From Pelagimonas sp. (GTDB lineage Bacteria > Pseudomonadota > Alphaproteobacteria > Rhodobacterales > Rhodobacteraceae): 64,000 nt of DNA. A model generated the notes under the pieces. It was not told the origin of the DNA, ran no database searches, and was given only the letters and a program-made list of their open reading frames with translations. The stretch is from positions 62,001 through 126,000 of the forward strand of contig JAOASD010000015.1 of assembly GCA_025210265.1 (NCBI GenBank), given 5' to 3'. Below, piece after piece: positions 18,268-26,391 of this stretch (position 1 is its first letter; each line of letters opens with the position of its first letter). The translations under genes and the position numbers were made by a program.

Positions 18268-18933
18268 ATGACATGGACCCTGCCCAATATTCTCACCGTG
18301 CTGCGGCTGCTGGCCGCCCCCGGTGTCGCCGTGATGTTTCTATACTTCACACGCCCTTACGCTGATTGGGCGGCGCTGGCGCTGTTCATCATTGCCTCGG
18401 TCACTGACTGGTTTGACGGCTATCTGGCCCGCGCCTGGGGGCAGGAAACCAAACTGGGGGCGATGCTGGATCCGATCGCTGACAAGGCCATGGTCGTGGT
18501 CGCCCTGATGGTGATTGTCGGCTATTCGTCGATGTCGCCCTGGCTGGTGCTGCCTGCCACGGTGATCCTGTTCCGCGAGGTCTTTGTGTCCGGCCTGCGC
18601 GAGTACCTCGGCGACACGGCTGGCACGCTGAAAGTGACCAAACTGGCCAAGTGGAAAACCACATTTCAAATGGTCGCGATTGCCGTTCTGTTTGCCCAGG
18701 GCGTGTTTGAACATTACCTCGGCATGTCTATCTTTGGCATGGATCACGCGCTGGTGGAGGCCATCCTGACCGGCACCGAAGAAGACCTGCACGGGCTGCG
18801 CTGGAAGCAAACTGGAATGATCTGGGCCGGAAATGGCGGGTTGATCCTGCTGTGGATCGCCGCAGCCCTGACCGCTATCACCGGCTGGGATTATTTCCGC
18901 AAGGCCCTGCCCCATCTGAAAGAGGAACGCTAA
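18268..18933 (+). CDS. pgsA: CDP-diacylglycerol-glycerol-3-phosphate 3-phosphatidyltransferase
   Basis: Makes phosphatidylglycerol phosphate at the inner membrane. The CDP-alcohol transferase motif is intact in DWFDGYLARAWGQETKLGA followed by MLDPIADK, which supplies all the aspartates and the glycine. Several hydrophobic helices are present and the protein starts MTWTLPNILTVLRLLAAP. Its 221-aa length fits. It lies four bases upstream of moaD, an arrangement common in this bacterial group. Confidence 0.93.
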   Translation: MTWTLPNILTVLRLLAAPGVAVMFLYFTRPYADWAALALFIIASVTDWFDGYLARAWGQETKLGAMLDPIADKAMVVVALMVIVGYSSMSPWLVLPATVILFREVFVSGLREYLGDTAGTLKVTKLAKWKTTFQMVAIAVLFAQGVFEHYLGMSIFGMDHALVEAILTGTEEDLHGLRWKQTGMIWAGNGGLILLWIAAALTAITGWDYFRKALPHLKEER

Positions 18934-18936
18934 ATC

Positions 18937-19182
18937 ATGGACATCCTCTATTTCGCCTGGGTGCGCGAACGCATCGGCCTGCCGCGCGAACAGATCCAGA
19001 CCAGCGCCAGCACCGTCGCCGAGCTGGTCGAGGAACTGCGCGCCCGCGAAGAGCGTTACGCCATGGCCTTTGCAGACCTGTCCGCGCTGCGGGTCGCGCT
19101 AGATCAGGATCTGGCCGAGTTTGACAGCCCGCTGGAAGGCGTGCGCGAGGTCGCCTTTTTCCCGCCAATGACCGGGGGCTGA
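18937..19182 (+). CDS. moaD: Molybdopterin synthase small subunit
   Basis: A ubiquitin-fold sulfur carrier for molybdopterin synthesis. The 81-aa protein begins MDILYFAWVRERIGLP and ends PPMTGG, the Gly-Gly tail that is adenylated and thiocarboxylated by MoeB. It is followed three bases later by moaE, the catalytic partner. Confidence 0.94.
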   Translation: MDILYFAWVRERIGLPREQIQTSASTVAELVEELRAREERYAMAFADLSALRVALDQDLAEFDSPLEGVREVAFFPPMTGG

Positions 19183-19185
19183 CCC

Positions 19186-19626
19186 ATGCAGGTGCGCGTT
19201 CAGGCAGAAGAATTCGATTTCGGTGCCGAGGCAGACCGCTTTGCTGCCGAGCGGCATGACATGGGCGCCGTTGTCACCTTTACCGGGATCGTGCGTGACA
19301 CCGATGCGCAGCTGTCGGTGATGGAAATCGAACATTATCCGGGCATGACCCAGAAGGCCCTGGAAAAGATCGCGGCCGAGGCCATGGCGCGCTGGTCGCT
19401 GGGCGATGCCCTGGTGATCCACCGCTATGGCAAGATCGCGCCGGGCGAACGCATCATGATGGTCGCCACCGCCGCGCGACACCGCAAAGACGCGTTCGAG
19501 GCCGCAGAATACCTGATGGATTACCTGAAATCCCGCGCCCCGTTCTGGAAAAAAGAACATGGTCAGGACGGCGCGAGCTGGGTCGCCGCCAAGGACGAAG
19601 ACGAAGACGCGCTGACACGCTGGTAG
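19186..19626 (+). CDS. moaE: Molybdopterin synthase catalytic subunit
   Basis: Converts precursor Z (cPMP) to molybdopterin with sulfur from MoaD. Diagnostic blocks are GAVVTFTGIVRD, EHYPGMTQKALEKIA, IHRYGKIAPGERIMMV, RKDAFEAAEYLMDYLK and the C-terminal APFWKKE with the active lysines. The length of 146 aa is normal. It is directly coupled to moaD. Confidence 0.95.
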   Translation: MQVRVQAEEFDFGAEADRFAAERHDMGAVVTFTGIVRDTDAQLSVMEIEHYPGMTQKALEKIAAEAMARWSLGDALVIHRYGKIAPGERIMMVATAARHRKDAFEAAEYLMDYLKSRAPFWKKEHGQDGASWVAAKDEDEDALTRW

Positions 19627-19628
19627 TC

Positions 19629-19665
19629 TTGCCAAGACCGGACGCATGGTCATAATAAATGACCA
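19629..19665 (+). promoter_or_regulatory. Promoter with a palindromic operator for the FadR-type regulator
   Basis: A perfect palindrome, TGGTCATAATAAATGACCA (19647-19665, 7-bp arms and a 5-base centre), stands 18 bases before the regulator ATG. It has the TGGT/ACCA outer ends of FadR/PdhR-type GntR operators. A possible promoter, TTGCCA (19629-19634) and CATAAT (19651-19656) with 16-base spacing, has its -10 inside the palindrome, which suggests autorepression. Confidence 0.65.
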
Positions 19666-19683
19666 ATTCCACAAGGCCACCCC

Positions 19684-20448
19684 ATGCCCTTTCAGCCAAT
19701 CCAAGCCGAAAAACGCTCTGCTGCCGTGGTGCATCAGATCGAACAACTAATCCTGCGCGGCATCCTGCGCCCCGGCGACCGGCTGCCCTCGGAACGGGAT
19801 CTGGCCGAACGAATGGGGGTGTCACGCCCGTCGCTGCGCGAAGCCATCGCCGAATTGCAGGCACGCAACCTGCTGGTCAGCCGCGCGGGCGCGGGGATCT
19901 TTGTGACCGAAGTGCTGGGAAGCGCCTTTTCCGAACCTCTGATCCAGCTTTTCGCCAATCACGACGAAGCGGTGTTTGACTACCTGACCTTCCGCCGCGA
20001 TCTGGAAGGTCTGGCCGCCAGCCGCGCCGCCACCCATGGCACCGATGGCGATCTGGCCGTGATCCAGAACATCTTTGACCGCATGTGCGCTGCTCATGGC
20101 AAACGCAACCCGGACGAAGAATCCCGGCTGGACGCGGATTTCCACCTCGCGATTGTCGAGGCCAGCCACAACGTGATGATGCTGCACATGATGCGATCCA
20201 TGTATCAGCTGCTGCGCGAAGGCGTGTTCTACAACCGAAAGATCATGTTCCGTCAGCGCACCACGCGCGAAGCTCTGCTGGACCAGCACCGCGCCATCAA
20301 CGACGCCCTGCAGGCCCGCGATGCCGACGCCGCCCGCGCCGCCGTTGAAACCCATCTCAGCTATGTTGAAACCGCGCTGAACGCCAATCGCAAAGCCGAG
20401 ATCCAGGACAGCATCGCCCGCCAGCGGCTAGAGCGCGACAAAACCTAG
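19684..20448 (+). CDS. FadR-subfamily GntR transcriptional regulator
   Basis: A 254-aa regulator. The N-terminal winged helix has ILRGILRPGDRLPSERDLAE followed by MGVSRPSLREAIAELQARN, the GntR signature. The C-terminal FCD ligand-binding domain (about 95-225) has the metal-ligand histidines in DADFHLAIVEASHN and in the LLDQHRAINDAL and VETHLSYVE helices. Such proteins sense small carboxylates, for example pyruvate, lactate or glycolate. The ligand is not readable and no metabolic operon adjoins it, so its targets lie elsewhere. Autoregulation is likely from the palindrome upstream. Confidence 0.9.
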   Translation: MPFQPIQAEKRSAAVVHQIEQLILRGILRPGDRLPSERDLAERMGVSRPSLREAIAELQARNLLVSRAGAGIFVTEVLGSAFSEPLIQLFANHDEAVFDYLTFRRDLEGLAASRAATHGTDGDLAVIQNIFDRMCAAHGKRNPDEESRLDADFHLAIVEASHNVMMLHMMRSMYQLLREGVFYNRKIMFRQRTTREALLDQHRAINDALQARDADAARAAVETHLSYVETALNANRKAEIQDSIARQRLERDKT

Positions 20449-20580
20449 GCTGACACGGCCTCCATCCGATTTGGGGATGTGAAAAGCAGGGAAGCCAAAG
20501 GCCCCCGGCTGTTTCTCTGCTTGTTAAAATACCCCTGCGCGACGCCAGCCGCACCCAGACCATCCTAGTAAAACACGCAT

Positions 20581-20608
20581 AAAAAAACCCGGACGCGAAC
20601 GTCCGGGT
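20581..20608 (-). terminator. Rho-independent terminator of glnK-amtB
   Basis: On the minus strand a 9-bp perfect stem (ACCCGGACG with CGTCCGGGT, tetraloop TTCG) is followed by a run of T, 34 bases after the amtB stop. It is a textbook intrinsic terminator. Confidence 0.9.
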
Positions 20609-20641
20609 CAGGTTCTCTATCAGACTGGCTGGAAGGAAAAG

Positions 20642-21976
20642 TCAGCCTTTGGAGAACTCGGGATAGGCTTCCATGCCCAGCTCTGCCATGTCCAGACCGT
20701 TGATTTCGTCCTCTTCGCTGACGCGAATGCCCATGGTCGCTTTCAGGATGAACCAGACGATCGCCGACAGAACGATGGTTGCGCCACCGATGACCACGAT
20801 ACCGTAGATCTGCTTGCCGATGGTTGCGTCACCGTTGGACAGAACCACAGCCAGGGTGCCCCAGATACCAGCGATCAGGTGAACCGGGATGGCACCAACC
20901 ACGTCGTCGATCTTCAGCTTGTCCAGCATCGGGACTGCAAAGACCACGATCACGCCGCCGACCATACCGATGATCGTTGCCAGACCCAGGCTCGGGGCCA
21001 GCGGTTCTGCGGTGATCGACACCAGGCCAGCCAGCGCGCCGTTCAGCACCATGGTCAGGTCAGGCTTTTTGAACATGATCTGCGACAGGATCAGCGCAGC
21101 CACAGCACCACCCGCAGCAGCGGCATTGGTGTTGGAGAAGATGCGCGACACGTCCGCCACGTCACCGACCGAGCCCATGGCCAGCTGCGAGCCGCCATTG
21201 AAGCCGAACCAACCCAGCCACAGGATGAACGTACCCAGCGTCGCCAGCGGCAGGTTGGAACCCGGCATCGGGATCGTGCGGCCATCTTTGTATTTGCCGA
21301 TACGCGGCCCAAGGATGATCGCGCCGGTCAGAGCCGCCCAGCCACCAACAGAGTGCACGATGGTCGAACCCGCAAAGTCAGAGAAGCCCGCTTCGCCGAC
21401 AAAGCCACCACCCCAGGTCCAGGATGCGGTCAGCGGATAGATGATCGCGGTCAGGATGACGGTAAAGATCAGGAAGGGCCACAGTTTGATGCGCTCAGCC
21501 ACAGTGCCCGACACGATCGACGCGGTCGCCGCACAGAACATCAGCTGAAAGAAGAAATCCGACCCTGTGGAGGCGTAGGAATAATCATCCGCATCCTCGG
21601 CAGAAATGCCCACGGCCTCCAGAACGCCCGGACCCCAGACGCCGGACAGGATGCCTTCGACCGACCAGGTGCCCAGCGGGTACATCAGGTTATAGCCGAT
21701 CAGGTAGTAAAAGATCGCGGCCAGACCAAACAGCGCCATGTTTTTGGTCAGCTGCATCGTCACGTTCTTGCCGCGCACCAGCCCGGCCTCCAGCATGGCA
21801 AAGCCCGCTGCCATAAAGAACACGAGGAAACCGCCAACCAGGAACAGCAGCGAGTTCAGGATGAACACGGTGTCGGTGGACGGGTTCACACCGGGGGTGG
21901 GGCCTTCTTCGGCCAGGCCCATCACCGGCAGCGCACACAGCGCCACAGGCAGAGCGATTTTGGAAAACTTCGTCAT
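20642..21976 (-). CDS. amtB: Ammonium transporter
   Basis: Conducts ammonium/ammonia across the inner membrane as a trimer. The 444-aa protein has a signal-like first segment (ALPVALCALPVMGLAEEG) and eleven helices. The twin pore histidines are in FAGSTIVHSVGGWAALTGA and AIPVHLIAGIWGTL. Also typical are MLEAGLVRGKN, GWFGFNGGS and the N-TNAAAAGG segment. I start at the ATG at 21976 before TKFSKIAL; an upstream open frame is not supported. It follows glnK by 25 bases, the usual pair in which GlnK plugs the channel when nitrogen is plentiful. Confidence 0.95.
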   Translation of the reverse strand: MTKFSKIALPVALCALPVMGLAEEGPTPGVNPSTDTVFILNSLLFLVGGFLVFFMAAGFAMLEAGLVRGKNVTMQLTKNMALFGLAAIFYYLIGYNLMYPLGTWSVEGILSGVWGPGVLEAVGISAEDADDYSYASTGSDFFFQLMFCAATASIVSGTVAERIKLWPFLIFTVILTAIIYPLTASWTWGGGFVGEAGFSDFAGSTIVHSVGGWAALTGAIILGPRIGKYKDGRTIPMPGSNLPLATLGTFILWLGWFGFNGGSQLAMGSVGDVADVSRIFSNTNAAAAGGAVAALILSQIMFKKPDLTMVLNGALAGLVSITAEPLAPSLGLATIIGMVGGVIVVFAVPMLDKLKIDDVVGAIPVHLIAGIWGTLAVVLSNGDATIGKQIYGIVVIGGATIVLSAIVWFILKATMGIRVSEEDEINGLDMAELGMEAYPEFSKG

Positions 21977-22001
21977 TGTCTTGTCGTCCTCTTGGAATAC
22001 G

Positions 22002-22340
22002 TCAGAGCGCGTCTGCGTCGGTTTCGCCGGTACGCACGCGCATGGCCTGTTCGACATCCAGAACAAAAATCTTGCCGTCGCCGATCTTGCCGGTGCGGGC
22101 TGTGGTGCAGATTGTTTCGACCACCTGCTCGGCCATGGAATCGCTTACCACCAGCTCCAGCTTGATTTTCGGAACAAAATTCACCGCGTATTCAGCGCCG
22201 CGATAGATTTCGGTATGCCCGGATTGCGACCCGAACCCCTTGATTTCTGTGACCATCATGCCGCGTACGCCGATGGCGGTCAGTGCCTCGCGCAGCTCTT
22301 CGAGCTTGAAAGGCTTGATCGTTGCCATGATCAGTTTCAC
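22002..22340 (-). CDS. glnK: Nitrogen regulatory protein P-II (GlnK type)
   Basis: A 112-aa trimeric signal protein that binds ATP, ADP and 2-oxoglutarate and controls AmtB. The sequence KPFKLEELREAL, then GFGSQSGHTEIYRGAEYAVN places the uridylylated tyrosine at residue 51 in the T-loop. The C-terminal TGKIGDGKIFVLDVE block is the P-II signature. Because the family starts with a KLI stretch, I assign the GTG at 22340 as start, giving a protein beginning (M)KLIMATIKPFK. An internal ATG four codons later would remove part of the first strand. Confidence 0.93.
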   Translation of the reverse strand: MKLIMATIKPFKLEELREALTAIGVRGMMVTEIKGFGSQSGHTEIYRGAEYAVNFVPKIKLELVVSDSMAEQVVETICTTARTGKIGDGKIFVLDVEQAMRVRTGETDADAL

Positions 22341-22393
22341 CAGTCGTCCCCTTTCCCCCGAACGTGTCCCTCGGGTCGTTGTCAGCCAATTTC

Positions 22394-22418
22394 TGCACAA
22401 GCAAAGTTGCGCAGTGCA
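22394..22418 (-). promoter_or_regulatory. Dyad upstream of glnK, possible nitrogen-control site
   Basis: Between glnK and the divergent penicillin-binding protein gene, TGCAC (22394-22398) and GTGCA (22414-22418) form short inverted arms 15 bases apart, about 55-80 bases upstream of the glnK start. NtrC sites have TGCAC/GTGCA half-sites, but the usual spacing is shorter, so this is only suggestive. Confidence 0.25.
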
Positions 22419-22634
22419 GCTGCAGAAAAGCCCTCAGAGCGGCCATAAAGGAAGGAAAGCGACATGATTTAAGGTCGAAAACACGGCAATGCGCACATTT
22501 TTTACGCTTAACTTTTGTTTTGCATATTTTTTAAGCTGCATAAACATGCCGAGCTGCCGGTTATCTGGTCAACATTGCTGCATATCCGCGATAATCTGCG
22601 CACAATAAGGTCAAAGAGATCCGGGCAGCATTTC

Positions 22635-24800
22635 ATGAGTGGTTCAACACGCAAGCCAAAGCGGCTGGTGGCCGATAAGCGGTATTCCAAACCCAAGGCC
22701 AAACCAAAACCAAAGGCCAAGCCCGCCACGCGGCGCAAAGCCAAGGCCCGGCGTAAGCCCGCGCGCAAACGCAACCCGATCCTTGCGTTTTTCCTGGGGC
22801 TTGTGCGCTGGATCTTTCGGCTGGTGTTTCGCGTCACCGCCTTTGCCACGATTGTGGTCGGGATCATTCTGACCTCGGCGGTCTATTATATGCAAAGCAC
22901 CCTGCCTCCTGCGTCAGAGATGGTGGATGGGCGGGCGCGGGGCTCTGTCACGCTGCTTGATTCGCAGGGGGCGGTGTTTGCCCTGCGTGGCGATCAGTTT
23001 GGCGGGGTGGTCACCGCCTCTTCGGTGTCGCCGCATCTGAAAAACGCCGTGGTCGCCACCGAAGACAAACGGTTCTATCGCCATTTCGGTCTGTCCCCGC
23101 GCGGCATTGCCAGCGCCGTGCGCATCAACCTGTCCGAAGGCCGGGGGCCGCTATCCGGCCATGGCGGGTCGACCATCACCCAGCAGACCGCAAAACTGCT
23201 GTGTCTTGGGGTGCCGTTTGACCCGACCGCCTGGGACAGCGAAGCCGATTACGTCGCCGATTGCCGCCGCGGATCCATCGGGCGCAAGGCCAAAGAGGCG
23301 ATCTACGCCATGGCGATGGAGTGGAAATACACCAAGGACGAGATCCTCTCGATCTATCTGAACCGCGCCTATATGGGCGGAGGGGCCTATGGGGCCGCCG
23401 CAGCCGCACAACGCTATTTCGCCAAACCGGCGGCGGCGCTGAACCCATCGGAATCGGCCATGCTGGCCGGGTTGCTGACTGCGCCCAGCTCGCTTGCGCC
23501 CACGGCCAATCTGAAACGCAGCCAGGACCGCGCGGCGACTGTGCTGCGTCTGATGAATGAACAGGGCTATCTCTCGGCCGAGGAAACCCGGCACTGGCAG
23601 GCCCGCCCCGCCAGCCTGTCGGACAAGTCCAAGGGCCTGCGCGGGGGGTATTTCGCCGATTGGGTCATGCGTTCTGGCCCGGAATTTTTCACCAGCGACA
23701 CAACCGAAGACGTGGTGATCCGCACCACCCTGGATCAGCGCGTGCAGGCCGCGACCGCCGCGGCGGTGAACAAGGTGTTTTCCGAAAAGGTGCGCGAAGG
23801 GTCCAAGGCGCAGGTCGCCGTTGTGGTCATGTCGTCGGATGGGGCCGTGCGCGCCATGGTCGGCGGGCGCGACACGGATGCGTCGGGCCTGTTCAACCGC
23901 GCCAGCCAGGCGGTGCGCCAGACTGGTTCGGCCTTCAAACCCTTTGTCTACGCCACCGCGCTGGAGCTGGGCTATTCCCCGCTGGACACGGTGATGGACG
24001 AACCGTTCTGCATGAACATCCCCGGATCAGGCCAGTGGTGCCCCGCCAACTATACCCGCAATTATCATGGCGAAGTCACCCTGACTGACGCGCTGAAAAA
24101 GTCGCTGAATATCCCGGCGGTGAAGGTCTCGGAATCTGTCGGGCGCGATCTGGTGATCCGCGTGGCGCGCGATTTTGGCATCACCCGCGACCTGCATGAC
24201 ACCCCGGCTATGGCACTTGGCACGTCCGAGGCCACGCTGCTGGAAATGACCGGTGCCTATGCGGGCATTCTGAATGGGGGATCGTCAGTCACGCCTTACG
24301 GGCTGGTCGACCTGCGCCTGAAAGGGGATGATCAACCGCTGATGGGTGCCGGGGGCGGCATTGGCGAGCGTGTGGTTCAGCCCGAGGCCGCGGCCCAGCT
24401 GATCTGGATGATGGAAAAGGTGGTGTCCGAGGGCTCGGGCGCGCGCGCGCGTCAATCCGACCGCCCCGCCGCAGGCAAGACCGGCACCAGCCAAGAGGCG
24501 CGCGATGCCTGGTTTGTCGGCTTTACCGCCGATTACGTGGCCGGTGTCTGGATGGGCTATGATGACAACACCCCGCTGACCGGCGTGACCGGCGGGGGGC
24601 TGCCCGCCGAAATCTGGGGCGAGGTGATGACACGTGTGCATGAGGGCCTGCCCGCCCGCGCCCTGCCCAGCCAGGAACCGCGCCCGGTACGGGTAGAGGC
24701 ACCGCAGACACGGCAACCGGCACAGCGTCCGCAGACGGGTGGCGGGAACGAGGGGCTGCTGCAGCTGCTGCTTCAGGATATTCTGGGCGGGGGGCGCTAA
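22635..24800 (+). CDS. Class A penicillin-binding protein (PBP1A-type)
   Basis: A bifunctional peptidoglycan synthase of 721 aa anchored in the inner membrane. A very basic cytoplasmic head rich in KPKAKPKPKAKP precedes one membrane helix (about 65-90). The transglycosylase domain has EDKRFYRHFGLSPRGIASA and GGSTITQQTAKL. The transpeptidase domain has SxxK in TGSAFKPFVYAT, SLN in KKSLNIPAVK and KTGTSQEARDAWFVG. I start at the ATG at 22635. The C-terminus is proline- and glutamine-rich. It is divergent from glnK and alone in its transcription unit. Confidence 0.92.
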   Translation: MSGSTRKPKRLVADKRYSKPKAKPKPKAKPATRRKAKARRKPARKRNPILAFFLGLVRWIFRLVFRVTAFATIVVGIILTSAVYYMQSTLPPASEMVDGRARGSVTLLDSQGAVFALRGDQFGGVVTASSVSPHLKNAVVATEDKRFYRHFGLSPRGIASAVRINLSEGRGPLSGHGGSTITQQTAKLLCLGVPFDPTAWDSEADYVADCRRGSIGRKAKEAIYAMAMEWKYTKDEILSIYLNRAYMGGGAYGAAAAAQRYFAKPAAALNPSESAMLAGLLTAPSSLAPTANLKRSQDRAATVLRLMNEQGYLSAEETRHWQARPASLSDKSKGLRGGYFADWVMRSGPEFFTSDTTEDVVIRTTLDQRVQAATAAAVNKVFSEKVREGSKAQVAVVVMSSDGAVRAMVGGRDTDASGLFNRASQAVRQTGSAFKPFVYATALELGYSPLDTVMDEPFCMNIPGSGQWCPANYTRNYHGEVTLTDALKKSLNIPAVKVSESVGRDLVIRVARDFGITRDLHDTPAMALGTSEATLLEMTGAYAGILNGGSSVTPYGLVDLRLKGDDQPLMGAGGGIGERVVQPEAAAQLIWMMEKVVSEGSGARARQSDRPAAGKTGTSQEARDAWFVGFTADYVAGVWMGYDDNTPLTGVTGGGLPAEIWGEVMTRVHEGLPARALPSQEPRPVRVEAPQTRQPAQRPQTGGGNEGLLQLLLQDILGGGR

Positions 24801-24848
24801 GCGCCCTTCCCTTTTGCTTCTGGCCCTTTTGCCGTTGGCACAGGCGGC

Positions 24849-25448
24849 TTAGCCCGCCTTGGCCAGATCGGCGATCATCTTGTCGATGTCGCCGCGACGT
24901 TTGTCCAGCAGCGCACCGATTTCGGCACGCTCGGTCAGCAGCATGTTCACGCCTTCGATATGCATGTTGTAGAACAGGCCGGATTTCTTGCCGACAAAGA
25001 ACACCACTTCGAACGGGGATTCGCCGCGCAGCTTCATCGTGCCGGTGACCTGATAGGCGTTTTTCACCGCCTTGGTGCCGTTCACAACGATCTCACCGCC
25101 GATGAACTCGCGAAAGCGTTTGCCGTATTTGCGGGAAATGTAGCCCGAGAACGCCTTGGTAAAGGCTTTCTTTTGCGCACTGGTGGCGCGACGGCCATCC
25201 GCGCCCATAGCGGTCGCCGCAATGGTGCTGAGATCAGCGTAGCGTTTAAAGATCCCCTCAAACGCGCGAATGATCGCGGCCTCGGACTGGCCCGACGCGA
25301 TCACCTTGTTGATGTCGCCCACCAGCTTGCCGACCAGGGTTTCCGCCTGCGCGGCACTGGCCTGCGCCTGCCCACCCATCAGCGTGACTGCCCCAAAGGC
25401 GAGCCCCGACAACAGCGCCGCGCGGCGCGTGATCTGCGTGGTCTTCAT
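24849..25448 (-). CDS. MlaC-family periplasmic phospholipid-binding protein
   Basis: A 199-aa exported protein with a twin-arginine-like leader (TRRAALLSGLAFGAVTLMGG). The body matches the MlaC/Ttg2D family, with RYADLSTIAATAMG, the FTKAFSGYISRKYGKRF block and MHIEGVNMLLTERAEIGALL near the end. MlaC shuttles phospholipids between the outer-membrane MlaA complex and the inner-membrane MlaFEDB transporter. It is downstream of mlaA with a one-base overlap of stop and start (TGATG). The transporter genes are not in this window. Confidence 0.88.
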   Translation of the reverse strand: MKTTQITRRAALLSGLAFGAVTLMGGQAQASAAQAETLVGKLVGDINKVIASGQSEAAIIRAFEGIFKRYADLSTIAATAMGADGRRATSAQKKAFTKAFSGYISRKYGKRFREFIGGEIVVNGTKAVKNAYQVTGTMKLRGESPFEVVFFVGKKSGLFYNMHIEGVNMLLTERAEIGALLDKRRGDIDKMIADLAKAG

Positions 25449-26194
25449 CAGAACCCCTCCGTATCAATGGTTTCAGGGTCGATATACCCTGCCTCTGCCG
25501 CATCGCCGCCCAGCTGATAACGGCGGTTTTGCAGGTAGATCAGCCGCAGCTGAGCATAGGAATCCGCGCTGTCATACAGGATGGAATCCACCGAATCCGA
25601 AAATTCGCCGCGCGCCCCAACCCGGTCGCTGACCTTGACCACCGTGCCGATATGGCGTTCCGGTGCGGGCAGCGCCCGGCCCATCGGGTCCAGAAAACGA
25701 TCAACGACAAAGCCAACCGCGTCGCGCTCCGTGGACGGCCCCAGCAGGGGCAGTTCCAGATACGCGCCCTCTGGCACGCCCCAGACATGCAGGGTTTCGC
25801 CGAAATCGCTGTCATCCTCGGGCAGGCCCAGACCGGTGGCCACATCGGCCAACCCGCCAAAGCCCAGCGTCGCATTGATGGCAAAGCGCAGCGTGTTCTG
25901 CGTCGCGCGCCCAGGGCGGCCCTGCAGGATCTGGTTCACAACCGTCCCCGGTGTGCCCAGCGTATCCGCCATATTGGACACACTTTGTTTGACCCCACCC
26001 GGCACGGCAGCATCATAGCCGGTGCCAGCGGGGCGCAGCAGCGCCCTGTCCAGTTTACGGTTAAAGGCGTGAACCTTGCGGTTCCCTGCCTCATTCGGGT
26101 CATGCACCGCATCCGGCGCAGCCCCGGATGGGGGCAGCGAACAGCCTGCGAGAAACACGACCATAAGACCAATCAAAGCGCCGGGGCGGGACAT
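25448..26194 (-). CDS. mlaA: MlaA/VacJ-family outer-membrane lipoprotein
   Basis: Removes phospholipids from the outer leaflet of the outer membrane. The lipoprotein signal ends with the lipobox LAGCSL about residue 17. The mature part has DPNEAGNRKVHAFNRKLD, FAINATLGFGGLADVA, FGETLHVWGVPEGAYLELPL and LGPSTERDAVG, all typical of MlaA. The length of 248 aa fits. I chose the ATG at 26194; the long open frame upstream is not lipoprotein-like. It is paired with the mlaC-like gene. Confidence 0.93.
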   Translation of the reverse strand: MSRPGALIGLMVVFLAGCSLPPSGAAPDAVHDPNEAGNRKVHAFNRKLDRALLRPAGTGYDAAVPGGVKQSVSNMADTLGTPGTVVNQILQGRPGRATQNTLRFAINATLGFGGLADVATGLGLPEDDSDFGETLHVWGVPEGAYLELPLLGPSTERDAVGFVVDRFLDPMGRALPAPERHIGTVVKVSDRVGARGEFSDSVDSILYDSADSYAQLRLIYLQNRRYQLGGDAAEAGYIDPETIDTEGF

Positions 26195-26391
26195 CCTTAC
26201 CTTGCCTTCTTCAAAACCCTTGGGTAACCCCGAAGGGCCCCTTAAAAGGCTATTTAAGATCAAAATTGTTGACACCCAATGTACAGCGCCGGTTTCAATG
26301 GCCTTGTGGCACAAAGGCGACATAGACCGGCAGACCATCCCTGTCACGCCCCCAGAGGCACCGAACAAAGGCAAGAGGCAGACATCCGCTG

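Noticed and set aside
20879-22165. 428-aa plus-strand ORF rich in His, Gln and Arg
   Set aside because: It is antisense to amtB, and its odd composition is typical of a shadow frame in GC-rich DNA.
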